Source: Ciona savignyi (Eukaryota > Chordata > Ascidiacea > Phlebobranchia > Cionidae). From it: a stretch of DNA of 64,000 nucleotides. Each line of letters opens with the position of its first letter. Position 1 is the stretch's first letter. The position numbers and the translations under genes were made by a program. The notes beneath the pieces are model-generated. The model saw nothing but the letters and a program-made list of their open reading frames with translations, was not told the origin of the DNA and made no database searches. Location: NCBI GenBank assembly GCA_000149265.1, contig CH001993.1, positions 2,068 through 66,067 of the forward strand. The letters run 5' to 3'. This document shows positions 34,194 through 47,300 of the stretch, piece after piece.

Positions 34194-34838
34194 AAAGCCA
34201 ACTTAGCGACGAGTGTTCATATGTTTTATATATCGTTTAGTGTATAACCTCATTTATATAAAACCTTAAAGTCCTCATTCTGTTTCTGCAAGCAAAAACG
34301 TATGAATCAAGCAGTCTAGTTGTAATTGAATGAATATTGGTGGTTTACAGTTCCAGTGGAGGTAAAACTGTGACAAGGGACTTCGTGCATCTTGCACAAA
34401 CTCAGTGGAAATTTTCTAAGTTATTTAAAAACTAATTCAACTTTTCAACATCTTTTGTAAGTGGACTCACAAAATATACAATCAATTTAAATTTTAGCGG
34501 TTAGGTTAGGCGCTATGATACCTAGAAAATTAAAGGCATCCCCAAAAAATAGTACAAAACTGTTTTACTAGGGAATTCCCCTCGGCTGAAACCTTACATT
34601 TGGAGATCAAAACTATATTCTGTCAATCAATTAATAAAGTATATTTGCTAACAAAGAGTAACGAATTCTGTAAACAATATAAAATTAAACAGTTTTAGTG
34701 TAACATGAGATACCCAATAAGCAAGTTAGGTATTAATTGACCCCCAGATAGGTATTAATTGAATAAAATTGTAAAGAAAATTCATGCTTTAAACTTATTG
34801 TACTATTTGTGAAATAATAAAAAAACTGTACCTCTAAA
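34194..34838. other. intergenic, no gene seen
   Basis: No supported feature; AT-rich sequence. Confidence 0.5.
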
Positions 34839-35031
34839 TACTACAGGATCGCTTGGACCGCTTGGACTTAGTATCGCATAGAGCGCTTACTATAGCCATG
34901 ATATTAATGTTAGGGTTAGGGTTAAAGTTAGTTCTGAGGTTGAGATTAGTGTTTGGGAAAGGGTTAGAGTTACTTTCCATAGCATTCTAAGTGATCCAAG
35001 CGATCCAAGCGCTCCAATCTATTCTGTAGTA
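34839..35031. mobile_element. palindromic MITE-like element with telomere-like core
   Basis: Inverted ends TACTACAG and CTGTAGTA, with inner inverted matches (gcttggaccgcttggac against gatccaagcgatccaag). The centre holds ttagggttagggttaaag. Its right end abuts the LTR element that starts at 35032. Confidence 0.65.
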
Positions 35032-35515
35032 TGTAGCGACATTCGCGGCTTGTGTAATATTTGTTGCTTATTATATTAAGTTTTGTTAAATTGTTTTAGT
35101 AAGCCATAATTGCATTCTGCACAGCTTGCGCCTGTTCTAAAAACCCGTTTGTGCCTCACTTCCTGTGCGTGCCAACGGGATATAATCCCCATACCATACG
35201 TTTTGCAAGCTGATGTTTTGTGTATAAAATGTTTGCATTAATTGTTATCAGAAACGCGTTTTGAAATGCAGACTTAAGCCCTGCCTGCTTAAAGACTATA
35301 TCTTCAAGCATGTATTACAAATCAGTTTAATCGAACGCATCATATTGTATCAGCTTGCAATATAAAAATAAAGAAATGTTTTGTAAGGAGTCGGATTGCC
35401 ATTTATTCGAGTTTTTGGCTAAGGTTTGTTAGTTGGGGATCCTCATGCCAGAATTAGTGCAAGCACCAGGCGCAAACCCAAGCCTCAACCTTAGAAAATA
35501 AGGAAGATCCCCACA
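35032..35515 (+). repeat. 5' LTR
   Basis: TG...CA-bounded; the right copy differs by a handful of bases. Confidence 0.88.
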
Positions 35516-36364
35516 TTGATAAAGCCCGACGCGATGTTGAACTAGCGCAACCTTCCGATAGCTACAGAATTCCGAAAGTGAAGATTGCAATGAAGAACGC
35601 AGCGCCTGTCATAAAGGGATCATTGCAATGAAGAACGTACCGCCTTGTCACAAAGAAGCCGTGTGAGTGAAGAACGCACCGCTTGCGAAACATTCATAAA
35701 CAATACAATTCAAGAAGAAAACGAAGTGTCCATTTCGTGCCTGAGATGCTATGGCCGTGTTATCTACGAAACCTGCGCGATCACCTTAGCCTACTTATAT
35801 GCAAGTTCACCGAGTTCGTGATGGCTTTGTTGTCTACGAGACGGAACTCTGGACTGTCATCGAGTTGTTCAGCATTTTGCTCAAGGATTGGTGAGAAATG
35901 TGAATAGGGTATACGATCACGACTAAAGCATTATTGATTATTACATGAGTATTGATTATCGTCCAGAGTGGCCTATTTTATATGAGTATTTTGTGTCTAC
36001 TGGGTATGTTATTGCGTGTCGAGGATACTATTTTTTATACGAGTATGGTTTTTATGTCTATAGCGTAATTTGCGTCTAAATAATGCTTTGGTTTGATTTT
36101 TTGCCCTCTGCATGGACCACCAATGCTTTAGCTTAGCGAATAACCTGATAGTTATTTCATAGGCCGTATACAAAAAAACCTTGTTCAGTTTATTTTACAG
36201 ATATTATCCACATTTCGCCATCGATGAGACCCAATCTATTCGATTTATTGAAAAATGATTTTCACGCCACCATTTGAAAGCCGCAAATTCCTACAATAAT
36301 TTGTATAGATCCCATAGCGGATTAATAGTTTTCAAAATTTAAAATTTGGGGGAAAAGGAAGCTA

Positions 36365-37160
36365 TGTAGCGACATTCGCGGCTTGTGTAATATTTGTTGC
36401 TTATTATATTAAGTTATTAAGTTTGCTCCGGCCCGGTGGTCTAGCGGTTAAGTGCGTCGCTTTTCAATCGAAAGGTTGTAGGTGCGAAACTGGTCGCTAG
36501 CTAGTCGGTTGTGTCCTTGGGCAAGGCACTTTACGGACATTGCCTAAACCCAGCGGATTAATGGGTTCTATCAAATTGAAGGAACGTGTCTATCATATAC
36601 AACACACTGCAATAGCTCCGGTAACCCGACGATGGGCGCGAGGTGATCTGACGATTGCCCGTGTGATAACCCCCTAGGTTTTCCCATTCACGGGGATAAA
36701 CATGAATATCCCATTCTATCCCATAAGTTTTGTTAAATTGTTTTAGTAAGCCATAATTGCATTCTGCACAGCTTGCGCCTGTTCTAAAAACCCGTTTGTG
36801 CCTCACTTCCTGTGCGTGCCAACGGGATATAATCCCCATGCCATACGTTTTGCAAGCTGATGTTTTGTGTATAAAGTTTTTGCATTAATTATTCAGAAAC
36901 GCGTTCTGAAATGCAGACTTAAGCCCTGCCTGCTTGAAGACGATATCTTCAAGCATGTATTACAAATCAGTTTAATCGAACGCATCATATTGTATCAGCT
37001 TGCAATATAAAAATAAAGAAACGTTTTGTAAGGAGTCGGATTGCCATATATTCGAGTTTTTAGCTGAGGTTTGTTAGTTGGGGATCCTCATGCCAGAATT
37101 AGTGCAAGCACCAGGCGCAAACCCAAGCCTGAACTAAGAAAATTAAGGAAGACCCCCACA
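36365..37160 (+). repeat. 3' LTR, interrupted by a SINE
   Basis: Same sequence as the 5' LTR, with the SINE inserted after ttattatattaag. Confidence 0.88.
36424..36727 (+). mobile_element. full-length SINE inside the 3' LTR
   Basis: Complete head (ggcccggtggtctagcgg), B-box, body and tail. Flanked by aagttt on both sides, which looks like a short target duplication. It must postdate the LTR element. Confidence 0.88.
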
Positions 37161-37269
37161 AGTATTTAGAGTCATCCTAAAACAGGTAAAACTGTAATTG
37201 AAAATAAAAGACTGCAACTGTGAATCTTATGCAAGTGAACATAAGTATTTTATTGTTTTTAAAATATAA

Positions 37270-37560
37270 CCATCTTAAAAAATGCTGAAGTGTGACAATA
37301 AATGCTGGACAATGGCCAACGTGGTGTAAAAGAGGCTCGTCTTCTTCTTGGCAGAAGGGACAGGTTGCACATGCTGTGCGCATGAGGATGGATTAGTGCT
37401 TAACCAATAGCATGACCCGTGATGATCTGAAAAAAAAATTGTAACTGTCTCCGCCGCAGCCGCATGAGTTTCCTGGACAGGAACAGGCCTTATCCAAAAT
37501 ACTCCTTCGTCTGACGACAGCCACAGTGTTGTCTCCATTCTTCAGCATGTTTTCGGCTCA
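37270..37560 (-). pseudogene. LINE C-terminal remnant (RNase H end / zinc-knuckle region)
   Basis: Minus-strand pieces in different frames match the C-terminal end of I/R1-type LINE pol proteins: CRQTKEYFG, IITGHAYWL, then CPFCQEEDEPLLHH and GHCPAF with the C-x2-C...H...C pattern. Stops and frame shifts separate them, so it is dead. Confidence 0.5.
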
Positions 37561-37872
37561 TCCACGCCTCCAATTCTGTCCTGACAGAGCAGACAGGAAT
37601 ACAGAGAGATTGTGAAAATTATGAAAGAAACAGGTAATGGTTTAACTGTGTTATTTTAAGAGAAACATCCTAGAAATTTTAGAGAAATTTAAGTTGCAGC
37701 CCAAGTGACTGCACCACGATATGTTAATGATTTTTAACAATCAATAAAACCGAATAAAATAGTCATGTTTTGCCACTTGTATTGTGTTTTGATCAGTAGA
37801 CCACAAAGCTTTAAATACTTAATCAAAAAACTGGGCAAAATTTTGTTATGAAACTTGTCCATTACTTCTTAT
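37561..37872. other. intergenic, nothing seen
   Basis: No supported feature. Confidence 0.4.
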
Positions 37873-38164
37873 TAGTCCAACCGATTAGGTGCTTTAGTCC
37901 GTCGCTTTTCAGCTAAAAGATTGCAGGTTCGAAACTGGTCGCTTGCTAGTCGGTTGTGTCATTGAGCACGGCACTTAACAGACATCGCCTGAACCCAGTG
38001 GATTAATGGTTTCTACTAAATCAAGGGAACTTCTAAATTATACACAAAATACTGTAATAGCTCCGGTCACCAGATAGTGGGCGCGAGGTGATCTGACGAT
38101 TGCGTGTGTGGTAACCCCTTTGGTATTTCCATTCACGAAAATAAATATGAATATCCCAAATGAT
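37873..38164 (+). mobile_element. SINE upstream of the receptor gene
   Basis: Near-complete copy (B-box ggttcgaaact; tail with aaataaatatgaatatcc), ending about 190 bp before the receptor start codon. Confidence 0.82.
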
Positions 38165-38355
38165 CCAATTATACATTATATGTTTGCTCAACTGTCAAAA
38201 TTTGAGATTAATCACCATAAAACAAACCATTCCTTCGTTACAAATTAATCCAATGTTTGTTCCAAAGATACTTAAAATATCGGGTTTGCGGTGGCAAAAA
38301 ATTATTATTTTAAAATCCCTGTTAACAAATTAACCTTGTATTCTCAAAAGGTAAA

Positions 38356-41300
38356 ATGGTTAGAAACATCCAGATAGTTGTTTTGTTCATTAGTCTTATT
38401 TGTCCTTTCTGTGTAAGTGATATTAAATTTTGTTTATATATCATGTATATATGATAGAATAATATTGTTTAATTATTATTTATATATTTTTTATTATAGT
38501 AATATTGAATGGCATGAGGTGATCTGACGATTGCCCGTGTGTTAACCCCCTTGGTTTTACCATTCACGAGGATAAACATGAAATTCCTATCTATTCATCC
38601 TATAATATAAGGTGTAATATGACAAATAAATTTGACGAAGTATGCTAACCATAACCAGACAGATGTTTTTATTTATTCATTTTTCTTGCTTTGACTGGTT
38701 TTTCGTCCAGGCTTTCTGCATACATAAGTGTAAGAGATGATACATAACAAAAAGACTTGCTTTTTTATATCTTTTCCTTAAAGCTTTACTCTTCGACATT
38801 ATTCCACAGAATGGCCAACCAGCTGCACCTACAGGACTAAATGTGACAAGCGCCAGGTCAGACCAACTCACGATATCTTGGACCGATACTCCAGGTGCCA
38901 ACCATAAGGTGTATGTGGGGACTGTAACTGGCACTGAAGCAGATGCAATTGATACAACTGATAACCCGGTAAGATTATAAAATATCATGCAAATGGTTTT
39001 TATGATTAAAACATGTAACAAATCTTTAAAAACTTTGGAAACAGAAACAATTAGCAAAACCAAAGCCGTTAAAACACACAAGTTTTAAATCAAAATTATT
39101 ACCAATGAAAGAATAAGTAAAATTACTTTTTTTTAAATAAAAGGATGCATATAATAAAAATTATTTAAATTAAAATTCTTTATTCCACAAATATTCCAGT
39201 ACACTGCTATCTCCACATCTGTTGGTAGTTACGTGCTTATAAGCAATTCCCAATACAACGTGTCTGTATATGCTGTTGATGCCTTGGACAGTTCTCTTGT
39301 TAGTCCTGCACTAAGTGGTATTGGGATAACAGGTAACTAAGCTCTTTTTTAGAATAGGATAGGTTTATCCCCGTGAATGGGGAAAACCAAGAAGGGGGTT
39401 AACAATTACACACAAGGCAAAAAGTCAGACTACCGCACGCCCCACCGTTCGGGTTACCAGAGGTATTGCAATGTGTTTTGTATGATAGATACGTTTCTAG
39501 GACAAAACCGACTGGCTAACGACCAGTTTTGAACATGCAACTTTTGGCTGAAAGGTGACGCACTAAACTACATAACTAATGTGTCGGACAGTGGTGCTAC
39601 ACGGATATATATAAATACATTAGGTTACTTAACAGAAAGTAAATAAAACATTATATAAAAAAATAAAAAAAAGTATTTGTTTGACAGCTAACGTTGAGTT
39701 TAAAACAAATGAGTTAGGGGATTAGGTAAAAAAATTAGATGCGAAAACATTATCTCGATTGTCATAATAGCTTCGGAAACCCGACCGTAGCAAGACAAAA
39801 CTTGACAAGTACGACTCCTTTTTTGTCCCCAGTACCCAATGCTCCTGCTGCACCAAGTTTATCACCGGGTAGTGATGCAACAAACACGATTGTTGTGTCA
39901 TGGACAGCACCAACTGGTGGGAACGATATAGTTGATTATGTGGTTGAATGGACGGCGAATTCTACTTCTGCCACGAAAGTTGCAACAGGGGAATTCCACC
40001 ACCCTTACCCCACTTACTCCAGGGGAGTTGTACAGCGTGAATGTAAAAGCTCGCAACAGTGCTGGGGCTGGAGCTAAATCATTCAAGTGCTTCGCATAGA
40101 ACAAGTACGTTGATCTGTATTATGAAAGCAGGGTAGATTGTGTAAAAGCAATGTGTGTTGAATAGGATAAGCCTGGATAGGATAGCATAGATACAATGGA
40201 ATATTCATGCTTATACCTGAAAATGAGAAGGTTGCAGGTGCGAAACTGGTCGCTAGCTAGTCGGTTGTGTCTCTGGGCAAGGCACATAACGGACATTGTC
40301 TGAACCCAGTTGATTAATGGGTTCTACTAAACTAAAGAAACGTCTTATTCATATACAACACACTGCAATAGCTCCAGTAACCCCGACAATGAGCGTAAGG
40401 TGATCTGACGATTGCCTGTGTGTTAACCCCCTTGGCTTTCCCACTTACGGGGATAAGCAAGAATATATCTATTCCTATCCTTCTATTTTAAACTTGTATT
40501 TTTATTGTTTTATATGCCTCTTTTTATCTATTTTTGGTACAGGTTTTATTTGTTTGAGTATATTTATTCCAATAAATCATTNNNNNNNNNNNNNNNNNNN
40601 NNNNNNNNNNNNNNNNNNNNNNNNNNNNNNNNNNNNNNNNNNNNNNNNNNNNNNNNNNNNNNNNNNNNNNNNNNNNNNNNNNNNNNNNNNNNNNNNNNNN
40701 NNNNNNNNNNNNNNNNNNNNNNNNNNNTTTATATTTTCTGATAAATTGAAGACAGATTTTAAGCTCTAAAAATTATTTTTTATTTTAATACATCTCCAAA
40801 CAAATCTTTAATCTGTGTATTATTTAAACCTTGTTTGGACAATTGTGTTTTTGAGCAAATAGAAAGTGGACTTTTTAAACCCAGTGAAACAATTCTTTTC
40901 AAATCCCATTCAAGAATCTGCATTGACTTAAAATTGTATTTATTTAGACAAGTAGGGGAAAAAGTGGGTAAAATGGGCCACGTGGGTAAAATGGGCCCCC
41001 TCCAATTTTTTCAATATATTTTGAAGAATAAAAATTTGCTGCAAAAACCAGTGTCAGTATATCAAATTATGGAATCTCCAAACCGCAAGTTTGAGCGTGA
41101 AATCGACAAACCTCAATGTTTTCTGTAGTTATTTCGGTTTGAGAAGATCTGAATCTAAATTTGCCAATTTTTGTTTTCTGCTAATAAATAATAGAAAAGA
41201 TCAAATACTAAAATAAATTTTACTGTAGTTAAATAGAACTATATAGCCTAGACCTACTTTTACTGGTAGAAATAAAACTTCTTTTTTAAAATTTTTTTTA

Positions 41301-44300
41301 TAGAGATTTTAAGTCGTATGTTGACACCTGTCTAATATGGGCCCCCTGTGTTCATTTGGTAACTAACGGGGGCTAGACTTAGCATTAACAGTACTAAAGG
41401 GCTAGACTTAGCACTAACAGTCATATTAGTGTGTTTCACAATAAACTTAAACGGGTTTTCTAAATGCTATTAATAACATAAATTGATAGTTATGCTTCCA
41501 CTAAAGTAGCAAGGGTGTTATTGCATTAGTATACTAGTAACTGGGGTATTAAATAAAAAGTAATTGCTGTAATCCAAAGTGTTAAATTAAAAAAAAAAAC
41601 TACATCATAAAAAGAAAAGTAATAACATTGTTTATATGGGAAGCGAATATGGATACTGTTATCTGGCGAAATGTTAATGTCGAAAAGCGGGCCGGGGGCC
41701 CATTTTTAGACTACACCCTTGTCTAAAATGGGCCACTAACGAAATATTTTTCTTTGTTGATAAAATATATTTAACAAAAATTATTAGAAAGTTAACATGT
41801 TATGTGTAAAGACTTTGGTATTAGGTGACACCACATGAAAAACTTAAGTCCAGCGGGCTTTATATCAGTAAAAAATCCGATTTGCAACTAAAGGGCCCAT
41901 TTTACCCACTCTTCCCCTAGTTTTAAAGACTTTTATTTAACAATTAATTTGGGGGATTTTGTATTTATTTTAAAATTATTTGTATATAGGTTTGAATATA
42001 TTTTTTTGTTTTTAATTTATTTGGTGGTTTTGTGTGTTTAACCTCCAGGATTTTCAAGTGTTTTATTTCATTTATTTTATAACTAATTCGAATCTAAAGC
42101 TTAGTGGATTAGTGCGTCGCCTTTCAGCTGAAGGGTTGTAGGTTCGAAACTAGTTGCTAGCTAGTCATTTGTGTGCTTGAGCAAGGCACTTAATGGACAT
42201 TGACTGAACCCAGCGGATTAATGGGTTCTACCAAATTTAGTAATGCCTCAATCATACACAACACGCTAATTTGAAGATTGCATGTATGGTAATACCCATT
42301 GCGTTTTTCCAGGAAGATAAACATGAATATCCTATTACATCAATTCCTTGGGAATGAGTTGCTGTCATTTGTAGGATATTTATTTAACCTTTTTGCTCAG
42401 ATCCTGCCCAGCCCAACAAGCCAACCACTTCTTTGATTGGCGTGACTGACCCAACAACCAATTTGGTAGTCACCTGGGTGAAACCTGCTGGGGTGGTTGA
42501 TACATACGGGGTTACCTTATACAATGAGGGAAGTCTATCCAACCCAGTTAATGGTTTCCCACAAAATGAGACCGGTTTAACGGCAACTTACGGCAATCTT
42601 ATCCCTGGGAAGTCGTACACAGCCACAGTGGTTGCTTACAGTGGAGGACTTGCTGGATTGATGTCGGATGCTTCAGATAAAATACGAACCAGTGAGTTTT
42701 CGGCTAAATTTGACAAACTTTGAAAAACCCCATTAACCATATTTTACAGATCCTCCCAACCCTACTGCTGTTACATTGTCCCAACCTACTTCTGATAAAA
42801 CTAGAAGTTTGGAAGTCACTTGGTCAATGATTGAAACCGAATACATTGTAACATCGTACTTGATTTACCTCATCCCTGCAAATAGTGGGAGTGATAAACC
42901 ATATAATGTATACTCTGCAACTTCTACCGACCCAACTAATATAATCATTAGTGGTCCAACTCCTGGTGAAAGCTACACAGCTACTGTGCAAGCTTTTAAC
43001 AAGTATCCACCTCCTGAGAGCAGAAGTGAAATTTCAGTGCCGTCTGCAGCTCAGCGAACAGGTTTGTTGTTATTGGCTGACAAGTTAGCGATAGATTTGA
43101 AGAAAAATTGGCCGAATGATGAGTCTATTAGTTTAGTGCGTTGCCTTTTAGTCAAAAGGTTGCAAGGTTCGAAACTAGTCCCTGGCTAGTCGGTTGTGTC
43201 CTTGGACCAGGCACTTAATGGACATTGCCTGAACCCTGGAGATTAATAGGTTCTACCAAAAAATTACAACACTCTGCAATACCTCTGGTAACCCAAGGGT
43301 ATAATCTAAGATAATCTAATGATTGCTTGTGTGTTAACACTTTCTTACGTATTCGCGAGGTAAACTGATGATTGCCTATTTGATAACGCTTCCTTACGAA
43401 TTTTTCGGGTAATCTGACGATTGCTTGTGTGGTAACGCTTCTGTGCCTATTCGCGAGGTAATCTGACGATTGCCCGTGTGGTAATTAACGCTCCCTTACA
43501 TATTCGCGAGATAGTCTGACGATTGCCCATGTGGTAACGCTCCCTTACGTATCCGCGAGGTAATCTTACGATTGCCCGTGTGGTAACGCTCCCTTACATA
43601 TTCGCGAGGTAATCTGACGATTGCCTGTGTGGTAACGCTCCCTTACGTATTAGCGAGGTAATCTGACGATTGCCTGTGTGGTAACGCTCCCTTACGTATT
43701 AGCGAGGTAATCTGACGATTGCCTGTGTGGTACCGCTTCCTTAGACGTATTTGCTAGGTGATCTGACGATTGCCAGTGTGGTAACGCTCCCTTACGTATT
43801 AGCAAGGTAATCTGACGATTACCTGTGTGGTAACACTCCCTTACGTATTAGCAAGGTAATCTGACGATTGCCTGTGTGGTAACACTCCCTTACGTATTCG
43901 TGAGGTAATCTTGGCTTCCCCAAGTCGGAGAACAGGTAATTCTAGTTGTAGAGAGCAAAATTAATATGTAGTTAGCCGACCTTCCAATATTTACTACTAA
44001 AACAACACAGTAATGGGTCATGCATTTCCCCATACACTACTGAGTTATGCATTTCTGTGCACTTTTTTAACATGCTAATAGGGTTACTATCAGTTTAAAT
44101 AATTTGTAGTTTCTGCCATAATTAATGTTTTTATTGTTCGAATAAGGGCCACTTTTTTAGTGTTCTGCCATGTCTATTTACTGACACGTTTTACCTTCTA
44201 TGTTTTTGCCATTTTTCCTGATTGTTTTTTTAATCATATTTCCGTGGCAATCTTATTTACTACAACAAAGGAGTAAAACATCAACTGATTAGCTTTGTGG

Positions 44301-47300
44301 ATTAATGCATCGTGTTTCAGCCGATGGGTTGCAGGCTTAAAACTGGCCGCAAGGTGGTCAGTTGGGTTCTCGGACAAGACACTTTATGGACATTGCCTGA
44401 ACCCAGCGGATAAATTCTGAATTTGCCTTATTGCCCCTTAGCCGTTACGCGCTTTTCTTCAGCGAAGTTTATTGAATGCGGTAACTGAAACGAATTAACA
44501 CAATATAAATAATACGAAACAATAAATAATAAACACAGAAGAATATAAATTAAATACCTTAGTTTGGGGGATTTAGGAAGGTCAATCCGTTCACTACAGA
44601 TTAATCTTTCTTTCTATTTAACACAATCGCTTTGACTATTCAACGCTTTTGGTCGTTTCAACACGGACTCTCACGTACAACTAAAAAGGCCACCGAAAAT
44701 ACTAAAGAAATAAACTAAAGCCACGCCTTACACGTGTACAAAAAAACAAAGAGAACAAAGGATAAAAAGGCAAATGAGAGAAAATAATGACGTCACACAA
44801 AACAGGAAATAATAATCTAAATCAACAAAAACTCTCGCAATAACATGGCTTCCCAAAATTTCACAAATTTTTCCCTTTGAAACGTTAAACACAAGTAAAT
44901 GGCGTTAAACAATACAGTAAATGGCGTTAAACAATACAGTAAATGGCGATAACGGGTATAACGGTTTTGGATAAGGCTCCTCGTCGTGTAATCGTCTGGC
45001 TTCTCGTCGGGTAATCGTTTAAGTTATACCAGTGTATTCCGCTGCGTAATCAAACAGACCCCATGGATTTTTTGGCTTCTTGGAATAATGTTTCCCGGTG
45101 TGTGGTATGTAGTTTGTCCGGTTCGTATTTTCATACATTGAGGGCTTGTCCACGGATTTATCAAAAGTTTAATTACATTGTGCATAAACTTTTTGTAATC
45201 GCTCCTATATTGACCATTTCGCTGTAAGCGTCGCTTTAAATGACCAAGTTTCCATTTCGCAATTGGTCGATTTTGTGGAGGTCGCATGTTGTTGTGCTTT
45301 ATACGAAGTGGCCTTTGGTATCCACCATCTAGTAATTGCGCAATGTTCTCACCGACTATATTTTCGAACTTCTGGTCTTGTAATGAAAGTTTACTTTCAC
45401 TTCCATCGGTGCCCTCTTTCTCGTGGAAGTCTAGCTCCATCCCTTTGCGAACTTGCTGTGGTGATATAATCTCCTTACATCCTTTTATAATCATAGTGCC
45501 ATTTGCACATTCTTCACTTGCGATGCAGCAGTGAGTTGTCAAGTCTAAAACGCCTGGGTGATTTTTACAGACGATGCCTACGATGCCCCAGCCAAGGATC
45601 GATTTTTGAGCATACGGTTCATTTTCTTTCCCACAGACTATATCTCGGGGTCGAGTGACGCTTGGGACGTTTGTTCCAATGAGCATACCTACAGGTACAT
45701 GTGGTTTGTACGGCGAGATCTGTTGCGCAATTTTTGCCGAATGTTTGAACCGCAAGGCGTATTCAGGCCTAGGTATCTGACTCCGAGCTGCAGGTATCTC
45801 CGGTCGTGTGTTAATGGCAGGTAGGGGGATTCGCACCGATCGGTCAAAACTAGAAATCTCTAGATTACGAATTCGTATAGTGGCACTAACGTTATTCCTA
45901 CCCATCATTGTGCATAGGTTAATCTTCGTATCTGTGCCGGCAACTCCCATACATTCTTTGAGCTCTTCGGAAATAAAGGAACTGTTTGATTGTGGATCCA
46001 AAATGCAGTACGTCAGCACTTCAGTCGAAGGGGCCTTCGTACTTCTAACCCACACTGGAAGAATCATCGAAGAGTCGTCTCCCTGAAATGCGTTGCCACA
46101 AAGTGTTGTGCATTTACATTCTGTTTTTTCTATTTTCCACTCCATATGTAAGCAAGTTAGATGCGTCTTCTCACAAATTTGACATTTTTCTCTTTGGCGA
46201 CACTGTCGGGCAATGTGGTTCTGACTTGAACCGCAAGAGAAGCAAAGTCGTTTAATTCTTAGGAAATCCTTTCTTTGCCTTCTAGGTATTTTTAGGAACA
46301 GTTTACACTCATCTATGTGATGTCGTTCACCACAATAAAAACATTTACCGTCTATTTTCCTTCGGCCATCTTGAGAGTCATTCGACCTTGTAACGTATGA
46401 TGCTATTCTCCGATTGTCACTTGCTATCGTCTTTTGAATCTCCGGTATGTTTTCCTTCTCGGATTGTCGCTCTATGAACTTTACCAGCTGTTTAAACTGT
46501 GGGTATGAACCAGGGTTTCTCTCTTTCCAATCTATTACTGCGTCTTTCCATCGTGATGCTATGAAGAGTGGAAGTCGTGAAATTATTTTTGTACTTTCGG
46601 TCGGATAATCCAAAATGTTTAAGCTTGCAATTTTGTTCTTAGCAGTAAGAACTTGAATTAAAAAGTCCGAAAATCGTCTGAGACCCAATGAATCAGAATG
46701 GTGAATTTGTGGCCAGGAATAAAGCTTATCGGTAAAAGCTTTGCTAATAACGCATTCGTTACCATACCTTTTTTTAAGAGTTGATCTTGCGGCCTCATAC
46801 GCTTCTTTAGATTGTAACAGAAAGAAGCCATCAACTACTTCCTTTGGTTCACCTCTTAAGTGTTGTTGTAGGAGATTAAGTTTCTGTGCAACGCAACTTG
46901 ATCTCGCCTCTATCAGTGCATCGAATGCCGTTTCCCACGATGGAAACTTGATTGCGGTGCCATCGAATACATCTACTTTTATATCCGGTAATCTATACGA
47001 CACGGAGGGTAAAGTGGTTATTGGAAGTGGTGTATTGTAATTAAATGTGCTTTTCGGAGCGATTCGTTTGTGTCTCGCTGTTGTCGTTGTAAGGTCACTC
47101 TCTGCCGCCTGAGAAATTGAAATCTGTTCGGCATTGTTTATTTTTCCGCGAAACGACGTACATTTCTTTACAGGTGGCAACTCTAAAATATCCTCTGGTC
47201 TTATTCCAAAAGGATTTTCAATTCTTTCCGCTTCTAGACAAGCCGATGCTCGAACGTCGTTTTCTGCGATTTCACAGGAAATGCGATTTAAAGATAAATC

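Larger units (their letters stand above)
35032..37160 (+). mobile_element. non-autonomous LTR retrotransposon with nearly identical LTRs
   Basis: LTRs 35032-35515 (484 bp) and 36365-37160 (the same sequence plus a SINE) begin TGTAGCGACA and end CCCCACA. The 4-bp target duplication AGTA is at 35028-35031 and 37161-37164. A polypurine tract (ttgggggaaaaggaagc) precedes the right LTR, fixing the + orientation. The interior, about 850 bp, has no gag, protease or RT. The few differences between LTRs indicate a recent insertion. Confidence 0.88.

Noticed and set aside
34905..34925. Interstitial telomere from TTAGGG runs
   Set aside because: Only two to three units inside a 193-bp palindromic element; better explained as part of that MITE.
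35683..35907. 74-codon frame inside the 35-kb LTR element
   Set aside because: No gag or other motif, no conservation evidence, length expected by chance.
36424..36500. tRNA gene at the SINE head
   Set aside because: A-box and B-box are present, but the tRNA cloverleaf cannot be closed and the sequence continues into the SINE body; it is the tRNA-derived promoter of a SINE.
40494..40769. Frames crossing the second N gap
   Set aside because: Same reason; flanking residues are low-complexity.
43300..43917. CRISPR-like array of regular repeats
   Set aside because: The genome is eukaryotic, the units are contiguous with no unique spacers, and the unit comes from the SINE.
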